A stretch of 32,976 bases of DNA from Haloimpatiens lingqiaonensis (GTDB taxonomy: Bacteria > Bacillota > Clostridia > Clostridiales > Clostridiaceae), in assembly GCF_901447495.1 (NCBI RefSeq), contig NZ_CABDWS010000034.1, forward strand, positions 1-32,976. Reading direction: 5' to 3'. Positions within the stretch are counted from its first letter, which is position 1; each line of letters opens with the position of its first letter. Below the pieces are notes generated by a model. The model ran no database searches. It was not told the origin of the DNA and saw only the letters and a program-made list of their open reading frames with translations. Positions 31,159-32,976 of the stretch are shown piece by piece. The position numbers and the translations under genes are program-made.

Positions 31159-32226
31159 ATGGAGAAAAATAAAAAAGTAATTATAGCAGTATCCTTAGTA
31201 GTACTATTAATACTATTAAACACTCCATATTATATTATAAATATAATAAGCAGTTGTATGCTGGTTGTTATTTTAGCAGTGTTATTAGGAGATGTTACTT
31301 CTAATATGTCTACCTATCTAGGCGAAAAAAAAGGTGGCATGCTGGCAGCAACCATAGGAAATATACCGGAATTAATGATGGGAATTTGGTCTGTTAAATA
31401 TGGCATGATACCTATGGCTAAAGCAGCTTTATTGGGATCCATAATAAGTAATATGCTTTTAGGATTAGGTATAGCAGTTATAGTTGGGGGACTAAAGTAT
31501 AGGGAACAGAGATTTAATAAAATAATAGCTAGAACTAATTTTAATATGCTTATTTTAGCCATGTCCGCTATTATAATCATAAGTGCATTAAATAGGTATA
31601 CCATATATCCTTTGGGAAAAGAGGCTTTAAAGTCTATAAGTGTAAAAGTATCTTTAGTTTTGATATTTGTTTATTTGCTTGGGTTAATATTTTCATTTTG
31701 TACTCATAAAAATTTATTCTTGGTAGACGGGGAAGAAGTTGAGGAAGAAGAGAGGGTAGAGAATAAATTAAAGTTATTTTTAACAGTTATTAAATTAATT
31801 TTCATAGCTGTTATGCTGTATTTTATAAGTGAAAAACTTATATTTAATGTAAAAACCTTAGTGGAAACTAAAAAGGTTTCTCAAGAATTTTTGGGAATAA
31901 TACTCATACCTCTTTTGGGGAACATTGGTGAAAATGTAACTACGGTTATGTGTGCTTTGGATAATAAGATAAACATGAGTATAGAAACAGCCATAGGTTC
32001 TAGTATACAAATATCTTTATTTGTTACGCCGTTATTGACTATTTTATCTTGTGTTTTATTAGAACCGCTAACTCTTGTATTTTCCTCTTTTGAAATAATA
32101 ATTAGTGTTTTAGCCATAGGTATGTCATTTTTGGTATTTCAAGATGGAAAAAGTTATTGGTTTGAGGGAGCTATTTTGGGAGCGGTATATATAATTATAA
32201 CATTGGCTTATTATTATATAAGATAA
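31159..32226 (+). CDS. Cax-type calcium/cation:proton exchanger
   Basis: 355 residues with about 11 hydrophobic helices and an acidic loop in the middle (VDGEEVEEEERVE, near 195), the layout of the CaCA superfamily Cax branch. The two inverted alpha repeats are visible: GNIPELMMGIWSVKYG with LLGSIISNMLLGLG (near 65-105), and PLLGNIGENVTTVMCALDNK with AIGSSIQISLFVTPLL (near 250-300). The catalytic acidic residue is kept in both (GNxxE), though GNATE and GNAAEH of canonical Cax proteins read GNIPE and GNIGEN here. Probable function: efflux of Ca2+ or a similar cation in exchange for H+ across the cytoplasmic membrane. The Shine-Dalgarno AGGATGG precedes the ATG. The small coiled-coil gene follows after 81 nt. 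Confidence 0.88.
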   Translation: MEKNKKVIIAVSLVVLLILLNTPYYIINIISSCMLVVILAVLLGDVTSNMSTYLGEKKGGMLAATIGNIPELMMGIWSVKYGMIPMAKAALLGSIISNMLLGLGIAVIVGGLKYREQRFNKIIARTNFNMLILAMSAIIIISALNRYTIYPLGKEALKSISVKVSLVLIFVYLLGLIFSFCTHKNLFLVDGEEVEEEERVENKLKLFLTVIKLIFIAVMLYFISEKLIFNVKTLVETKKVSQEFLGIILIPLLGNIGENVTTVMCALDNKINMSIETAIGSSIQISLFVTPLLTILSCVLLEPLTLVFSSFEIIISVLAIGMSFLVFQDGKSYWFEGAILGAVYIIITLAYYYIR

Positions 32227-32307
32227 GAAATCATTTGGACAATGTAGTAATAATATTTACATTTCACATATATAATTTTATATAACAAGAGTTATAAAGG
32301 TGATTAT

Positions 32308-32637
32308 GTGACTAATAGAAGAGTTATCAATAATTATTTTATAGATGTAAATAACCTAGCTGACTTATTGCTGAAACTAGTAAATTCTTATAGGCTTTTA
32401 GTAGGGGGAGCAGATGAGTTAAATAAAATTGCATTATCTAGTAAAAGCGATGTGAGAAAGGCCATAAAAAGAGCAGATGAATTAGGTGATATAATTGATG
32501 ATATAGTTAAAACTTTAGATCATATAGAGGGAAATTATTCAGAGTATTGCAAATTAAAATCAGATGTTATAAAGGAAAAATTACAATATGACTATATACT
32601 TACAGAAATTGATGAGGAGCTTAAACTTAGTGAATAA
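32308..32637 (+). CDS. Small helical protein of unknown function
   Basis: 109 residues, charged and almost entirely helical: NLADLLLKLVNSYRLLVGGADELNK is followed by RKAIKRADELGDIIDDIVKTLDHIEG and YDYILTEIDEELK. No cysteine pair, signal peptide or membrane helix. I do not recognise a family. The GTG start at 32308 has AAAGGTGAT 4 nt upstream. It follows the Cax gene in the same direction and ends at a strong terminator, so the two may share a transcript. The coiled-coil character suggests protein-protein interaction only. Confidence 0.7.
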   Translation: MTNRRVINNYFIDVNNLADLLLKLVNSYRLLVGGADELNKIALSSKSDVRKAIKRADELGDIIDDIVKTLDHIEGNYSEYCKLKSDVIKEKLQYDYILTEIDEELKLSE

Positions 32638-32640
32638 AAA

Positions 32641-32680
32641 AATTATCTCAAAATAAGTTTATTTTGAGATAATTTTTTAT
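32641..32680 (+). terminator. Intrinsic terminator after the small helical protein gene
   Basis: AATTATCTCAAAATA (32641-32655) pairs perfectly with TATTTTGAGATAATT (32660-32674) across a 4-nt loop and is followed by TTTTAT. It can also serve the converging pssA remnant. Confidence 0.85.
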
Positions 32681-32688
32681 ATTTGCTA

Positions 32689-32865
32689 TTATACTTTTTT
32701 GAATTTTAAATTACTTACCATTAAATAAGATAAAGATATTAATAATATAATGGAAAGCATTGCGTTAGAATTACGATTAATAGTTGCTAATGAATATAAA
32801 GCAACGAACATACCTGCTACAGTTATAGGTATTCCTAAGAATACATTATTGAGTGAATTCGGAAA
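32689..32865 (-). pseudogene. C-terminal remnant of phosphatidylserine synthase (pssA)
   Basis: Minus-strand frame of 58 codons: LGIPITVAGMFVALYSL, then LLISLSYLMVSNLKFKKV and stop. This matches the C-terminus of CDP-diacylglycerol-serine O-phosphatidyltransferase (the B. subtilis protein has a similar GMPIPFAG and LSYLMVSKIKF). The upstream sequence in the same frame reaches a TAG at 32866-32868 and then reads IEKLIGN, which does not look like PssA. The catalytic CDP-alcohol phosphotransferase motif is therefore absent from this frame. A frameshifted or rearranged upstream part could lie beyond the window. Confidence 0.6.
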
Positions 32866-32976
32866 CTAATTTCCAATAAGTTTTTCAATAACACTAATAT
32901 TATTTTAGTGCGGAGCACTTATTATATTATGGTTTTTATTTAGTTTTACTTAAAAAAGAGTATAGCAAAGCTAACT

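Overview
The window reads as a chromosomal segment of a low-GC, spore-forming Clostridium. The evidence is strong AT richness, AGGAGG-type ribosome sites, frequent TTG and GTG starts, CotF-type spore coat proteins, Fe-S L-serine dehydratase, a leucine T-box and a CW_binding_2 surface protein. Clostridium sensu stricto of the C. botulinum group I / C. sporogenes kind fits best, but the species is an inference. No rRNA, tRNA, CRISPR array or prophage was recognised.

Layout. 1-657: edge of an unknown gene and repeat-rich intergenic DNA. 658-6493 (+): an AlbA_2-type regulator, a small P-loop ATPase, tyrS, a FliK/YlqG-like plus FlhB-tail (YlqH-like) pair, and a metallophosphoesterase. 6563-7354 (-): a DUF2225 protein. 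7552-8340 (+): a small alarmone synthetase. 8453-11286 (-): leuS with a complete T-box leader and promoter. 11434-13992 (-): a tight four-gene operon (CYTH enzyme, DUF5685 protein, J-domain/TPR protein with a cysteine-rich tail, membrane protein). 14132-14769 (+): two small spore coat proteins. 15297-16034 (-): truA. 16321-17355 (+): NdpA-like nucleoid protein. 17563-18510 (-): fba. 19151-20220 (-): DUF421/DUF4363 pair. 20345-22003 (+): TGS-type nucleoside kinase. 22162-23722 (+): sdaAB-sdaAA. 24247-24699 (-): XRE regulator with an apparent autoregulatory operator. 25030-25478: dead IS3 transposase. 25664-27451 (-): secreted cell-wall-binding protein. 27645-30236: complete IS66-family element with a perfect 8-bp target duplication. 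31159-32637 (+): Cax-type cation exchanger and a small coiled-coil protein. 32689-32865 (-): remnant of pssA.

The most unusual content is intergenic. (1) A ~136-bp two-hairpin repeat (family A, four copies) is flanked by TTTAT direct repeats, and the window also holds three unoccupied versions of one of its insertion sites, so it behaves like a tiny mobile element. (2) Degenerate heptanucleotide arrays with different unit sequences recur at gene ends, often as facing inverted pairs that fold into long hairpins and sometimes supply the stop codon. (3) A ~260-bp near-palindrome follows sdaAA. (4) A 300-bp element with ~38-bp inverted ends (family C) and repeats with conserved flanks around a variable hairpin (family B) sit next to family A.

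For protein-coding novelty, the best candidate is the operon at 11434-13992. Its DUF5685 product carries two aspartate-rich motifs about 100 residues apart, in contexts resembling type I isoprenoid synthases. It is translationally coupled to a triphosphate-tunnel (CYTH) enzyme and a cysteine-tailed J protein. No function is known to me; the link is an inference.
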